A stretch of DNA of 25,685 nt from an uncultured Marmoricola sp. (GCF_943913695.1 NZ_CALTZE010000046.1:1-25685), one strand, 5' to 3'. Shown: positions 6,340 to 14,721, counted from the stretch's first letter. Notes: a model not told the origin generated them from the sequence alone. Numbers and translations are program-made.

Positions 6340-9264
6340 GTGGCTAACACCCGAGTCAGCGATCTCGCCAAGAAGTACGGCGTCCCGAGCAAGGAAGTCA
6401 TCTCCCTGCTCGGCGACCTCGGCGAGTTCGTCAAGGCGCCGTCGTCGGGCATCAACCCGCTCGTCGAGAAGCGCTTCAACGACACCTACGGTGCCGACCT
6501 GACGGCCAAGGCCGAGGCGGCCGCCGCCAAGAAGGCGGCCAAGAAGGCACCTGCCAAGAAGGCAGCGGAGCCGGCGGAGACGGCCGACGCCGCCGAGGCG
6601 CCCGCCGCAGAGCAGGCGCCCGACCAGGGCGCACCCGCCGCGCCTGCGGAGTCCGCTCCGGCAGCGACGACCGCGCCCTCGACCCCCGGGCCGCGTCCCG
6701 GCCCCAAGCCCGGCCCGAAGCCGGCGGCTGAGCAGCCGGCCGAGGCGGAGCCCCAGGCAGGGACCCAGCCGGACACCCAGTCCGACACCCGGCCCGAGGC
6801 CCAGCCCCAGGCGCCCGCCGCGGCGGCGCCGACGCCCGACGTCGAGCAGCCGGCCGCACGTCAGGACGGCACCGACGGCGGTGCCTCCGACGCCGAGCCG
6901 GCCAAGCCCAGCGGCGCCGGCTTCAAGCCCGGTCCGCGCCCGCCGCGGCCCGGCGCGCCGCGTCCGGGCAACAACCCCTTCAGCTCCACCCAGGGCATGG
7001 GACGCCGTCCGGCGCCGCGCCCCGGCGGCGCTGCTCCCGGCGAGGACGGCGCCCCGCGACCCGGCGGTCGCGAGGGCATGCCGCGCCCCAACCCGGCGAT
7101 GATGCCGAAGTCGCCTGCCGCCTTCGGTGGCGGTCCCGGCGGTCGCGGCCCCGGTGGTCCCGGCCGCGGCGGCCCCGGTGGTCCCGGCGGTGCCCGTGGC
7201 GGAGCTCCGGCCCGTGGCGGTGCCCCGGGCCGCGGTGGCTTCGGTGGCGGTCCCGGCGGCGCCCCCGGCATGGGCGGCCCCGGCGGTGGACGTCCCGGCG
7301 GTCCCGGTGGCCGTGGTCGGCCCACGGGTCGCGGCAGCACCCAGGGCGCCTTCGGTCGTCCTGGTGGCCCGTCGCGTCGTGGCCGCAAGTCCAAGCGGGC
7401 GCGCCGCCAGGAGTTCGAGGCCATGCAGGCCCCGACCATCGGCGGCGTACGCGTCCGCAAGGGCGACGGCGAGATCGTGCGCCTGGCGCGCGGCGCGTCG
7501 CTGACCGACTTCGCCGAGAAGATCAACGTCGACCCGGCCTCGCTGGTGCAGATGCTCTTCCACCTCGGCGAGATGGTCACCGCGACCGAGTCGGTCAACG
7601 AGGCCACGCTGGAGCTGCTCGGCGAGGAGCTCAACTACGTCGTGCAGGTCGTCTCGCCCGAGGACGAGGACCGCGAGCTGCTGGAGAGCTTCGACCTGGA
7701 GTTCGGCACCGACGAGGGCGGCGAGGCCGAGCTGATGGCGCGACCGCCGGTCGTCACCGTCATGGGTCACGTCGACCACGGCAAGACCAAGCTCCTCGAC
7801 GCGCTGCGCAACGCCAACGTCGTCGACAAGGAGGCCGGTGGCATCACCCAGCACATCGGTGCCTACCAGGTCCACACCGAGGTCGACGGCCAGGACCGTC
7901 GCATCACCTTCATCGACACCCCGGGTCACGAGGCGTTCACCGCCATGCGTGCCCGTGGTGCGCAGGCGACCGACATCGCCGTGCTGGTGGTGGCGGCCGA
8001 TGACGGCGTGATGCCGCAGACGGTCGAGGCGCTCAATCACGCCAAGGCCGCCGAGGTGCCGATCGTGGTGGCGGTCAACAAGATCGACAAGCCCGACGCC
8101 GACCCGACCAAGGTGCGCGGCCAGCTCACCGAGTACGGCCTGGTGCCCGAGGAGTACGGCGGCGACGTCATGTTCGTCGATGTCTCGGCCAAGTCCGAGC
8201 TCAACCTCGACGGGCTGCTCGAGGCCATCGTGCTGACCACCGACGCGTCGCTGGACCTGCGGGCCAACCCCGACCAGGACGCGCAGGGCCTCGTGGTGGA
8301 GGCGCACCTCGACCGCGGTCGCGGTCCGGTCGCCACCATCCTGGTCCAGCGCGGCACGCTGCGCGTGGGCGACTCGATCGTCGCCGGGCCGGCGTACGGC
8401 CGGGTGCGCGCGATGCTCGACGAGCACGGCGAGGCCATCGAGGTGGCCGACCCGTCGCGACCGGCGATGGTGCTGGGCCTGTCCGGTGTGCCGGGCGCGG
8501 GCCAGAACTTCATCGTCGTCGAGGACGACCGCATCGCCCGTCAGATCGCCGAGAAGCGCGAAGCCCGCGAGCGGGCCGCGATGCAGGCCAAGCGCCGCGT
8601 GCGCCGCAGCCTCGAGGACTTCATGGCCTCCATGGAGAAGGGCGAGAGCCAGGAGCTCAACCTGATCCTCAAGGGCGACGTCTCCGGCTCGGTCGAGGCC
8701 CTCGAGGACTCGCTGGCCAAGATCGACGTCGGCGACGAGGTCTCGCTGCGTGTCATCGACCGCGGCGTCGGTGCGATCACCGAGACCAACGTCGACCTGG
8801 CCGCCGCCTCCGACGCCATCATCATCGGCTTCAACGTCCGCCCGCAGGGCAAGGCGACCGAGATGGCGGAGAAGGAGGGCGTGGAGATCCGCTACTACTC
8901 GGTGATCTACCAGGCCATCGAGGAGATCGAGGCGGCCCTGAAGGGCATGCTGAAGCCGGAGTACGAGGAGCAGGTCCTGGGCCAAGCGGAGATCCGCGCG
9001 ATCTTCCGCAGCTCCAAGATTGGCAACATCGCCGGCTGCATGGTCACCAGCGGCCTGCTGCGCCGCAACGCCAAGGTCCGCCTGATCCGCGACGGCGCCG
9101 TCGTCCAGGACCAGATGGACCTCGCCTCGCTGCGACGCGAGAAGGACGACGTGGCCGAGGTCCGCGAGGGCTTCGAGTGCGGTCTGGTGCTGCGGGGCTA
9201 CAACGACATCAAGGAAGGCGATGTCGTCGAGGCCTTCGAGCTCAAGGAGATCCCGCGCGGCTGA
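6340..9264 (+). CDS. infB: Translation initiation factor IF-2
   Basis: This 974-residue GTPase brings initiator tRNA to the 30S subunit. The IF2 N-terminal domain is clear (ANTRVSDLAKKYGVPSKEVI). A long linker follows: Ala/Lys/Pro-rich to about residue 190, then Gly/Arg/Pro-rich to about 350. The second IF2-N domain (GGVRVRKGDGEI) and the GTPase come next, with G1 GHVDHGKT at about 476-483, DTPGHE at about 526 and NKID at about 580. The C-terminal domains II-IV complete a full-length protein. The GTG at 6340 has a strong AGGAGG, but that site is locked in a hairpin. The gene ends before a large palindrome, so rbfA may have partly independent expression. Confidence 0.97.
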   Translation: MANTRVSDLAKKYGVPSKEVISLLGDLGEFVKAPSSGINPLVEKRFNDTYGADLTAKAEAAAAKKAAKKAPAKKAAEPAETADAAEAPAAEQAPDQGAPAAPAESAPAATTAPSTPGPRPGPKPGPKPAAEQPAEAEPQAGTQPDTQSDTRPEAQPQAPAAAAPTPDVEQPAARQDGTDGGASDAEPAKPSGAGFKPGPRPPRPGAPRPGNNPFSSTQGMGRRPAPRPGGAAPGEDGAPRPGGREGMPRPNPAMMPKSPAAFGGGPGGRGPGGPGRGGPGGPGGARGGAPARGGAPGRGGFGGGPGGAPGMGGPGGGRPGGPGGRGRPTGRGSTQGAFGRPGGPSRRGRKSKRARRQEFEAMQAPTIGGVRVRKGDGEIVRLARGASLTDFAEKINVDPASLVQMLFHLGEMVTATESVNEATLELLGEELNYVVQVVSPEDEDRELLESFDLEFGTDEGGEAELMARPPVVTVMGHVDHGKTKLLDALRNANVVDKEAGGITQHIGAYQVHTEVDGQDRRITFIDTPGHEAFTAMRARGAQATDIAVLVVAADDGVMPQTVEALNHAKAAEVPIVVAVNKIDKPDADPTKVRGQLTEYGLVPEEYGGDVMFVDVSAKSELNLDGLLEAIVLTTDASLDLRANPDQDAQGLVVEAHLDRGRGPVATILVQRGTLRVGDSIVAGPAYGRVRAMLDEHGEAIEVADPSRPAMVLGLSGVPGAGQNFIVVEDDRIARQIAEKREARERAAMQAKRRVRRSLEDFMASMEKGESQELNLILKGDVSGSVEALEDSLAKIDVGDEVSLRVIDRGVGAITETNVDLAAASDAIIIGFNVRPQGKATEMAEKEGVEIRYYSVIYQAIEEIEAALKGMLKPEYEEQVLGQAEIRAIFRSSKIGNIAGCMVTSGLLRRNAKVRLIRDGAVVQDQMDLASLRREKDDVAEVREGFECGLVLRGYNDIKEGDVVEAFELKEIPRG

Positions 9265-9279
9265 GCGTGGATGTCGGGC

Positions 9280-9315
9280 GGGCTGCTTTCACAGGTTCAC
9301 CTGTGAAAGCAGCCC
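9280..9315. terminator. 36-bp palindrome after infB
   Basis: Two 17-base arms (9280-9296 and 9299-9315) pair perfectly around a central TC; the inner arms are TTTCACAGGT and ACCTGTGAAA. It begins 15 nt after the infB stop, so it may act as a terminator or processing site. There is no T-tract. Its core recurs, inverted, at 9349-9370, so a protein-binding role is equally possible. Confidence 0.55.
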
Positions 9316-9347
9316 TTCCCACTCGAAGTTTCGCGTGTGAAGTGCAT

Positions 9348-9371
9348 GTTTCACAGGTGAACCTGTGAAAC
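9348..9371. repeat. Second palindrome upstream of rbfA
   Basis: An 11-bp perfect stem (9348-9358 with 9361-9371) around a central GA. Its 22-bp core is the exact reverse complement of the core of the palindrome at 9287-9308. It ends about 15 nt before the rbfA Shine-Dalgarno and could influence rbfA translation or serve as an operator. Confidence 0.6.
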
Positions 9372-9397
9372 CGACCCCGTGATGGGGGAGGAGAGAG

Positions 9398-9895
9398 ATG
9401 AGCAACCCCCGGGTACGCAAGATCGCCGACCGCATCAAGGTGATCGTGGCCGAGCTGCTGGAGCGGCGGATCAAGGACCCGCGGCTGGGGTTCGTGACGG
9501 TGACCGACGTGCGGGTCACCGGTGACACCCAGCACGCGACCGTCTTCTACACCGTCCTCGGCGAGGACGCCGACCTGGAGGGCACGGCGGCCGCGCTCGC
9601 GTCGGGCAAGGGGCTGATCCGCTCCGAGGTCGGCAAGCAGCTCGGTATGCGGCACGTGCCGACGCTGGAGTTCGTCCACGACGCGCTGCCGGAGACGGCC
9701 CGTCACATCGAGGACCTGCTCGAGCGCGTGCGTGCCTCCGACGAGCAGGCCTCGCAGGCCTCCGCGGGGGCGGCGTACGCCGGCGAGCCGGACCCCTACC
9801 GCAAGCCGCGCGACCCCGAGGACAGCGACGGCACCGACGACACCGACCCCGACCTCGACGGCACCGCCACCGACCCCGGCACCGCTCGCGGGTGA
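9398..9895 (+). CDS. rbfA: 30S ribosome-binding factor RbfA
   Basis: The 165-residue protein has the RbfA KH-like fold, with RKIADRIKVIVAELLERRIKDPRL at the N-terminus and GFVTVTDVRVTGDTQHATVF following. RbfA binds immature 30S subunits and supports 16S rRNA maturation and cold adaptation. The ATG at 9398 follows a GGAGGAGAG Shine-Dalgarno. The last 50 or so residues are a low-complexity acidic tail (EDSDGTDDTDPDLDG) longer than the E. coli protein's end. The stop overlaps the truB GTG (GTGA), so translation of the two is coupled. Confidence 0.96.
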   Translation: MSNPRVRKIADRIKVIVAELLERRIKDPRLGFVTVTDVRVTGDTQHATVFYTVLGEDADLEGTAAALASGKGLIRSEVGKQLGMRHVPTLEFVHDALPETARHIEDLLERVRASDEQASQASAGAAYAGEPDPYRKPRDPEDSDGTDDTDPDLDGTATDPGTARG

Positions 9896-10770
9896 GCGCT
9901 CCCGGACCCGACGGGCTGCTCGTCGTCGACAAGCCGGGCGGGATGACCAGCCACGACGTGGTCGCGCGGGTACGCCGCGCCCTCGGCACGCGCAAGGTCG
10001 GCCACGCCGGCACGCTGGACCCGATGGCGACGGGGGTGCTGCTGCTCGGAGTCGGCCGGGCCACCCGGCTGCTGGGTCACCTGACGCTGACCGAGAAGGC
10101 CTACGACGCCACGGTGCGGCTCGGGGTCGCCACCACGACGGACGACGCCGAGGGTGAGGTCGTCGCCACCGCTCCCGCCGACGCCCTCGAGCCCGCGCGG
10201 GTGGCGGCGGCGCTGGAGGAGCAGGTCGGCGAGATCCTGCAGGTGCCCACGGCCGTGAGCGCGATCAAGGTCGACGGTCGTCGCGCCTACCAGCGGGTGC
10301 GCGACGGCGAGCAGGTCGAGCTGGCCGCGCGTCCGGTGACGGTGCATGCCCTGCAGGTGCGCGAGCAGCGGGTGGCGGGGGAGTGCCTCGACGTCGACGT
10401 CGAGGTCCGCTGCTCCAGCGGCACCTACGTGCGCGCGATCGCCCGCGACGTGGGGCGTGCGCTCGGGGTCGGCGGCCACCTGACGGCGCTGCGGCGTACG
10501 TCGGTCGGCCCCTTCGGCCTCGACGTGGCCTGCGCCCTGGACGATGTCGCGCCCGAGCGGCTGCTCGGCATGGAGCAGGCGGTGGCCGCGGCCTTCGCGA
10601 CGTACGTCCTGGACGAGGAGCAGGCGGTCGACGTCGGCTTCGGCCGCAAGCTCACCACCGACCTCGGGGCGGCGGGGCCGGTCGCGCTGCTGGCACCCGA
10701 CGGCCGCTTCCTCGCGCTCTACGAGCAGCAGGGGGCGCAGGCGCGCGCGGTCGCGGTCTTCACCGGCTGA
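9892..10770 (+). CDS. truB: tRNA pseudouridine(55) synthase TruB
   Basis: The 292-residue enzyme isomerises U55 of tRNA to pseudouridine. The N-terminus DGLLVVDKPGGMTSHDVV and the catalytic motif GHAGTLDPMATG with Asp43 are canonical. The TruB-type RNA-contact motif follows, around VSAIKVDGRRAYQRVR (about 122-137), with a PUA-like C-terminal region. The GTG at 9892 overlaps the rbfA stop. The gene converges on ptsH with a 12-bp gap that is part of a hairpin. In related genomes truB is usually followed by ribF within a few genes; here about 7.8 kb of PTS genes separates them. Confidence 0.96.
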   Translation: MSAPGPDGLLVVDKPGGMTSHDVVARVRRALGTRKVGHAGTLDPMATGVLLLGVGRATRLLGHLTLTEKAYDATVRLGVATTTDDAEGEVVATAPADALEPARVAAALEEQVGEILQVPTAVSAIKVDGRRAYQRVRDGEQVELAARPVTVHALQVREQRVAGECLDVDVEVRCSSGTYVRAIARDVGRALGVGGHLTALRRTSVGPFGLDVACALDDVAPERLLGMEQAVAAAFATYVLDEEQAVDVGFGRKLTTDLGAAGPVALLAPDGRFLALYEQQGAQARAVAVFTG

Positions 10771-10786
10771 GGGCGCGCACCCTCAG
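10767..10786. terminator. Bidirectional hairpin between truB and ptsH
   Basis: CTGAGGG (10767-10773) pairs with CCCTCAG (10780-10786) around a six-base loop. The truB stop (10768-10770) and the ptsH stop (10783-10785, reverse strand) lie in opposite arms and pair with each other, so one hairpin serves both converging transcripts. Confidence 0.6.
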
Positions 10787-11040
10787 GCGTCGAGGTCCTG
10801 CTCGACCAGCTCGGCGATCCTGGCCACGGCCGCCTCGTCGTCGCCCGAGACCTCCACGGTCACGCCGTTGCCGGCGCCGAGGCTCATGATCATCAGCGCC
10901 GACGACGCGTCGACGCCCTCCTCGCCCGGCAGCCCGATGGTGACCTCGGAGTCGAGCTCGGCGGCGGCCTCGCTGATGATCGCTGCGGGGCGGGCGTGCA
11001 GGCCGACGGCGGACCCGACGACGACGGACGTGGTGGGCAT
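10783..11040 (-). CDS. ptsH: Phosphocarrier protein HPr
   Basis: The 85-residue protein is a typical HPr. GLHARPA contains His15, which accepts phosphate from Enzyme I and passes it to EIIA domains. The second conserved region, ASSALMIMSLGAG, contains a serine (Ser46 or Ser47) at the place phosphorylated by HPr kinase in Firmicutes; no kinase is seen here and its use is doubtful in actinobacteria. AGGAG precedes the ATG at 11040. It is the last gene of the minus-strand group with the DeoR regulator and the sugar kinase, 36 bp after the kinase stop. Confidence 0.96.
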   Translation of the reverse strand: MPTTSVVVGSAVGLHARPAAIISEAAAELDSEVTIGLPGEEGVDASSALMIMSLGAGNGVTVEVSGDDEAAVARIAELVEQDLDA

Positions 11041-11076
11041 GGGTGCTCCTCGAGGATGGTGGCGGGTGGTGCGGGG

Positions 11077-12033
11077 TCAGACGGGGACGACCTGGCGCAC
11101 CGAGACCTGCTCGGGGTGCACCAGCGTCGGGTCGGGGATGGTGGTGCCGTGCAGCGCCACCGCCGCGCGCCCGTAGGCGACGGCCAGCGCCAGGCGCCCC
11201 TCGGGCGGCAGCCCTCGGTCGTGCCCGAGCAGGTAGCCGAAGAGGCTGGAGTCACCGGCCCCGACGGTGCTGACCACGTCGACCGCGGGCGCCGAGGCGT
11301 GCCAGGCGTCGTCGGCGGTCACGAGCACCGCGCCGTGGCCCCCCAGGGTGACCAGCACGCTCTCCACGCCGCTCTCGACCAGGTCGCGGGCGACCTCGGC
11401 CGCGGCCTGCGGGTCGGAGTCGACGGCACGGGTCGACCCCGTCACGGCGGCGAGCTCCTCGCCGTTGGGCTTGAGCAGGTGGGGTGCGCCCTGGGGGAAG
11501 GCACCCACCAGCGCCCGCAGCGGCTCGTCGCTGGTGTCGACGGCCACGCGCGGGGGTGTGCTGGCCAGCTCGCGCACCAGGTCGGCGTACCACTGCGGCG
11601 GCGTGCCGGGCGGCACCGACCCGGCGAGCACCACCCAGTCGTCCGCCGTGCACCGCGACGCCTGGTCGAGGAGCACGTCGGCCAGACGGCGCAGGTCGTC
11701 GGGGCCGACGGTGTCGCCGGGGGAGTTGAGCTTGGTGGTGGTGCCGTCGGGCTCGGTGATCGAGAGGTTGATGCGCACGTTGCCGGCCGGCGGCACCGGC
11801 TCCACGGGGATGCCGTGGTCGACCAGCTCGGCGACGTAGGGGTCCTGCTCGCGGGCGGGCAGCACCGCGAGCGTGGGTACGCCGGCCGAGACCGCGGCGC
11901 GGCTGATGTTGACGCCCTTGCCGGCGGCCTGCATCGAGACCGACTCCAGGCGGTGGACGGCACCGCGCGTCAGCGGCGTCGGCAGCACCGCGGTGCGGTC
12001 GAGGCTGGGGTTGGCGGTCAGGGTGAGGATCAC
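11077..12033 (-). CDS. fruK: 1-phosphofructokinase-family hexose kinase (PfkB/FruK type)
   Basis: The 318-residue enzyme belongs to the PfkB ribokinase-like family. It has NPSLDRT and AGKGVNISRA at the N-terminus and the C-terminal STVGAGDSS motif, whose Asp (about residue 261) is the catalytic base. LLKPNGEEL in the middle is typical of the FruK/LacC branch. FruK converts fructose 1-phosphate to fructose 1,6-bisphosphate; related enzymes act on tagatose 6-phosphate or fructose 6-phosphate. The only permease here is mannitol-type rather than fructose-type, so the true substrate is open. The GTG at 12033 overlaps the regulator stop (GTGA), giving coupled translation. Confidence 0.88.
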   Translation of the reverse strand: MILTLTANPSLDRTAVLPTPLTRGAVHRLESVSMQAAGKGVNISRAAVSAGVPTLAVLPAREQDPYVAELVDHGIPVEPVPPAGNVRINLSITEPDGTTTKLNSPGDTVGPDDLRRLADVLLDQASRCTADDWVVLAGSVPPGTPPQWYADLVRELASTPPRVAVDTSDEPLRALVGAFPQGAPHLLKPNGEELAAVTGSTRAVDSDPQAAAEVARDLVESGVESVLVTLGGHGAVLVTADDAWHASAPAVDVVSTVGAGDSSLFGYLLGHDRGLPPEGRLALAVAYGRAAVALHGTTIPDPTLVHPEQVSVRQVVPV

Positions 12034-12791
12034 GCGACCACCACCGTGAGCCCGGCCGCCTCCAGCGCGGTGACGTCGGCGTCGCTGACGCGGTCGTCGG
12101 TGACCAGGGTGTCGACGTCGTCGAGGCTGGCGAACCGCACGGGGTGCTCCTGGCCGATCTTGTCGGCGTCGGCGAGCACCACCACGCGGTCGGCCGCGGC
12201 GACCATGGCGGCCTTGGCCGCCGCCTCCTCGGAGTCGGGGGTCGAGAGCCCGTGGCGGGTGGTCAGGCCGTTGGTGCCGACGAAGGCGATCTCGACGCGC
12301 AGCTGGGAGAGCGCGGCCACGGTCTCGGCCCCCACGGCGGCCTGCGTGGCGGACCGGACCCGGCCGGGCAGCAGGTGCAGCTCCACGTTGCTGCTCTGGC
12401 CCAGCCGGGTCGCGGTGGTCAGGGCGTGGGTGAAGACCATCAGGTTGCGGTCGTGGGGCAGGTGGGCGGCCAAGCGGCCCACGCTGCTGCCCGCGTCGAG
12501 CAGCAGGCTGGCCTGGCCCGGGGGCAGCAGCCCCACCGCGGCGCGGGCGATGCGCGCCTTCTCCTCGGTGCGGGCCTCGTCGCGCTCGGCCAACCGCGTC
12601 TCCATCACCGACCGGCTCGGCACCGCACCGCCGTGGACGCGGCGGATCAGCCCGGTCTGCTCGAGGGCGGAGAGGTCGCGGCGCACGGTCTCCGTGGTGA
12701 CCTCGAAGGAGGAGGCCAGCTCGGTGACCGACACGCGACCGTGGCGCAGCACCGACTCGGCGATGGCCTGCTGGCGTTCCTCGGCGTACAC
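12030..12791 (-). CDS. DeoR-family sugar-phosphate-responsive regulator (FruR-like)
   Basis: The 253-residue protein has an N-terminal DeoR helix-turn-helix (about 5-55; VSVTELASSFEVTTETVRRD). A sugar-phosphate-sensing domain follows, with LLLDAGSSVGRLAAHL and the conserved FVGTNGL and ADADKIG regions. Members usually repress sugar-use operons until a phosphorylated intermediate binds. The start is the GTG at 12791 with GGGAG upstream. It heads the fruK-ptsH group and diverges from ptsI. The control regions in front of ptsI and mtlA share motifs, which makes this protein the best candidate regulator of the whole PTS locus. Confidence 0.92.
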   Translation of the reverse strand: MYAEERQQAIAESVLRHGRVSVTELASSFEVTTETVRRDLSALEQTGLIRRVHGGAVPSRSVMETRLAERDEARTEEKARIARAAVGLLPPGQASLLLDAGSSVGRLAAHLPHDRNLMVFTHALTTATRLGQSSNVELHLLPGRVRSATQAAVGAETVAALSQLRVEIAFVGTNGLTTRHGLSTPDSEEAAAKAAMVAAADRVVVLADADKIGQEHPVRFASLDDVDTLVTDDRVSDADVTALEAAGLTVVVA

Positions 12792-12814
12792 GGTCGGCTC
12801 CCGTCGTGAGAGTT

Positions 12815-12888
12815 GGAAACACGTGGCTTTGGATGCGTTTTTATGCCCGAACGTGTTGACTTGTCAAGGCAGACACGCGTTGACTTGT
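12815..12888. promoter_or_regulatory. Divergent control region of the DeoR gene and ptsI
   Basis: Positions 12823-12840 carry GTGGCTTTGGATGCGTTT, matching 14 of 18 bases of a site in front of mtlA (minus strand 16440-16423). TGCCCGA (12844-12850) precedes a TTGACT -35 box (12856-12861), the same order as at mtlA. A 14-mer ACGYGTTGACTTGT occurs at 12851-12864 and again at 12875-12888 (24-bp offset), the second copy reaching almost to the ptsI start. No standard -10 is visible. The operator role is inference. Confidence 0.5.
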
Positions 12889-12892
12889 GGCC

Positions 12893-14632
12893 ATGGTCAC
12901 GTCCACGCCCACTGCCGAGTCCACCTCGGGTCCCGCCCCCACCTCCGATGCAGCGGTGCTCCGCGGCACCCCCGTCGTCGCCGGGGTCGTGCACGCACCG
13001 GTGGTGGTGGTGCGCACCGAGCTCGACGCCGACGCGGTCGCCGCCGCCCGCGCGGGAGAGCGGCCGCCGGTCGAGGACGCCCTCGCGGCCTACGACGAGG
13101 CCGTCGCCGCCGTCGCCGAGGGATTCGAGCGGCGGGCCGAGCGCGCCAGTGGGGCCGCCGCCGAGGTGCTCGGTGCCAGCGCCAAGCTCGCCCGCGACAA
13201 GGGCCTGCGCACGATGGTGCGCAAGAACCTCGTCGCCGAGGCCGGGCTGCTCGACGCCATCGACGACGCGGTCGAGCACTTCGCCAGCATGTTCACCACG
13301 ATGGGCGGGCTGATGGCCGAGCGGGTCACCGACCTGCGCGACATCGGGCGGCGTACGACGGCCCGCGTCGCCGGCCTGCCCGAGCCCGGGGTGCCGCGGC
13401 CCGAGGTCTCCTCCGTGCTGGTCGCCGACGACCTCGCGCCCGCCGACTCCGCCGGGCTGGACCCCTCGCGCGTCGCCGCGCTCGTGATGGAGCGCGGCGG
13501 GTCGACCAGCCACACCGCGATCATCGCGCGCCAGCTCGGCATCCCGTGCCTGGTCGGCGTCACCTGCGCCCTCGAGCTCCACGAGGGCACCACCGTGCTG
13601 GTCGACGCCGCCGCCGGAACCGTCGAGACGGCGGTCGACCAGATCGACGCCGAGGCCCGCGTGGCGGCGTACGCCCGGGAGCGCGAGGAGCTGGACTCGT
13701 GGACCGGCCCGGCCGCCACCGCTGACGGCGTCGCGGTCAAGCTGTTGGCCAACGTCGCCGACGGCGACTCCGCCGCGGCTGCCGCGCAGGGGCCCGTCGA
13801 GGGCGTGGGTCTCTTCCGCACCGAGCTGGCCTTCCTCGGGCTGCCCGAGGAGCCGAGCGTCGAGGAGCAGGCGGAGCTCTACGCCTCGGTGCTGCGTCCC
13901 TTCGGCGCCGAGCAGGAGTCGGGGAAGCACGTCGTCACCCGCACCCTCGACGCGGGCTCCGACAAGCCGATCGCCTACGCCACCCTCGAGGACGAGGAGA
14001 ACCCCGCCCTCGGCGTGCGCGGTTACCGCCTCGCCACCGGCAAGCCCGAGCTCATGGAGCACCAGCTCGACGCGCTCAGGCTGGCGGGCGAGCAGGTCGG
14101 CACCACGCCGTGGGTGATGGCGCCCATGATCGCCACGGCGGACGAGGCCGCCGACTTCGCCGAGCTCGCCCGGTCCCGGGGGCTGAAGCCTGGCGTGATG
14201 ATCGAGGTGCCGAGCGCCGCGCTGCTCGCCGACCAGGTGCTCGAGCACGTCGACTTCGTCTCGATCGGCACCAACGACCTGACGCAGTACACGATGGCCG
14301 CCGACCGCATGGCCACCGACCTCGTGCACCTCACCGACCCGTGGCAGCCCGCCGTGCTGCACCTCGTGGCCGCCACGGCCGCCGCGGGACAGCGCGCCGA
14401 CAAGCCCGTCGGTGTGTGCGGCGAGGCCGCCGCCGACCCGATGCTCGCCTGCGTCCTCGTCGGCCTCGGCATCACCTCGCTGTCGATGGCCGCCGCCTCC
14501 GTGCGCGCCGTCGGCGCCCAGCTCGGCCGCGTCACCCTCGAGCAGTGCCGCGCCGCCGCCGAGGCCGCCATGTCCTCCCGCGACCCCCACGCCGCCCGCG
14601 ACGCCGTACGAACGGTGCTGGCAGGCCACTAA
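12893..14632 (+). CDS. ptsI: PTS phosphoenolpyruvate-protein phosphotransferase (Enzyme I)
   Basis: Enzyme I takes phosphate from phosphoenolpyruvate and transfers it to HPr. The 579-residue protein has the phospho-histidine motif GGSTSHTAIIARQ (His about 207). The PEP-binding barrel follows, with GVGLFRTELAFL, the substrate signature VSIGTNDLTQYTMAADR, and VGVCGEAAADP containing the conserved Cys. The start is uncertain. ATG 12893 is used, but GTG 12887 is in frame and no good Shine-Dalgarno is visible, so a near-leaderless message is possible. The first 20 or so residues are Ser/Thr/Pro-rich. The gene diverges from the DeoR regulator and ends at a long repeat cluster. Confidence 0.95.
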   Translation: MVTSTPTAESTSGPAPTSDAAVLRGTPVVAGVVHAPVVVVRTELDADAVAAARAGERPPVEDALAAYDEAVAAVAEGFERRAERASGAAAEVLGASAKLARDKGLRTMVRKNLVAEAGLLDAIDDAVEHFASMFTTMGGLMAERVTDLRDIGRRTTARVAGLPEPGVPRPEVSSVLVADDLAPADSAGLDPSRVAALVMERGGSTSHTAIIARQLGIPCLVGVTCALELHEGTTVLVDAAAGTVETAVDQIDAEARVAAYAREREELDSWTGPAATADGVAVKLLANVADGDSAAAAAQGPVEGVGLFRTELAFLGLPEEPSVEEQAELYASVLRPFGAEQESGKHVVTRTLDAGSDKPIAYATLEDEENPALGVRGYRLATGKPELMEHQLDALRLAGEQVGTTPWVMAPMIATADEAADFAELARSRGLKPGVMIEVPSAALLADQVLEHVDFVSIGTNDLTQYTMAADRMATDLVHLTDPWQPAVLHLVAATAAAGQRADKPVGVCGEAAADPMLACVLVGLGITSLSMAAASVRAVGAQLGRVTLEQCRAAAEAAMSSRDPHAARDAVRTVLAGH

Positions 14633-14641
14633 CCCCCCCGC

Positions 14642-14721
14642 CGACCAGTCACTTGCGAGGCGCGACCGGTCAGTCGCGAGGCGCGACCGGTCAGTTGTGA
14701 GGCGCGACCGGTCAGTGGCGG
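14642..14721. repeat. 21-bp tandem repeat after ptsI
   Basis: The unit CGCGACCGGTCAGTYGYGAGG occurs at 14661-14681 and 14682-14702. A truncated copy lies at 14703-14721 and a degenerate first copy at 14642-14660. The following 36-bp stretch (14711-14746) recurs with little change at 14951-14986, a 240-bp offset, so the cluster also contains a higher-order duplication. Confidence 0.75.

Noticed and set aside
6289..8985. Very long open frame antisense to infB (about 900 codons)
   Set aside because: It is a high-GC shadow of the infB codon pattern. Its translation is low-complexity His/Asp/Leu/Gly-rich and matches no family I know, whereas the sense strand is unmistakably IF2.
9309..9347. Small minus-strand open frames across the infB-rbfA palindromes
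   Set aside because: They mostly translate the palindromes, lack a ribosome-binding site and run into rbfA on the opposite strand.
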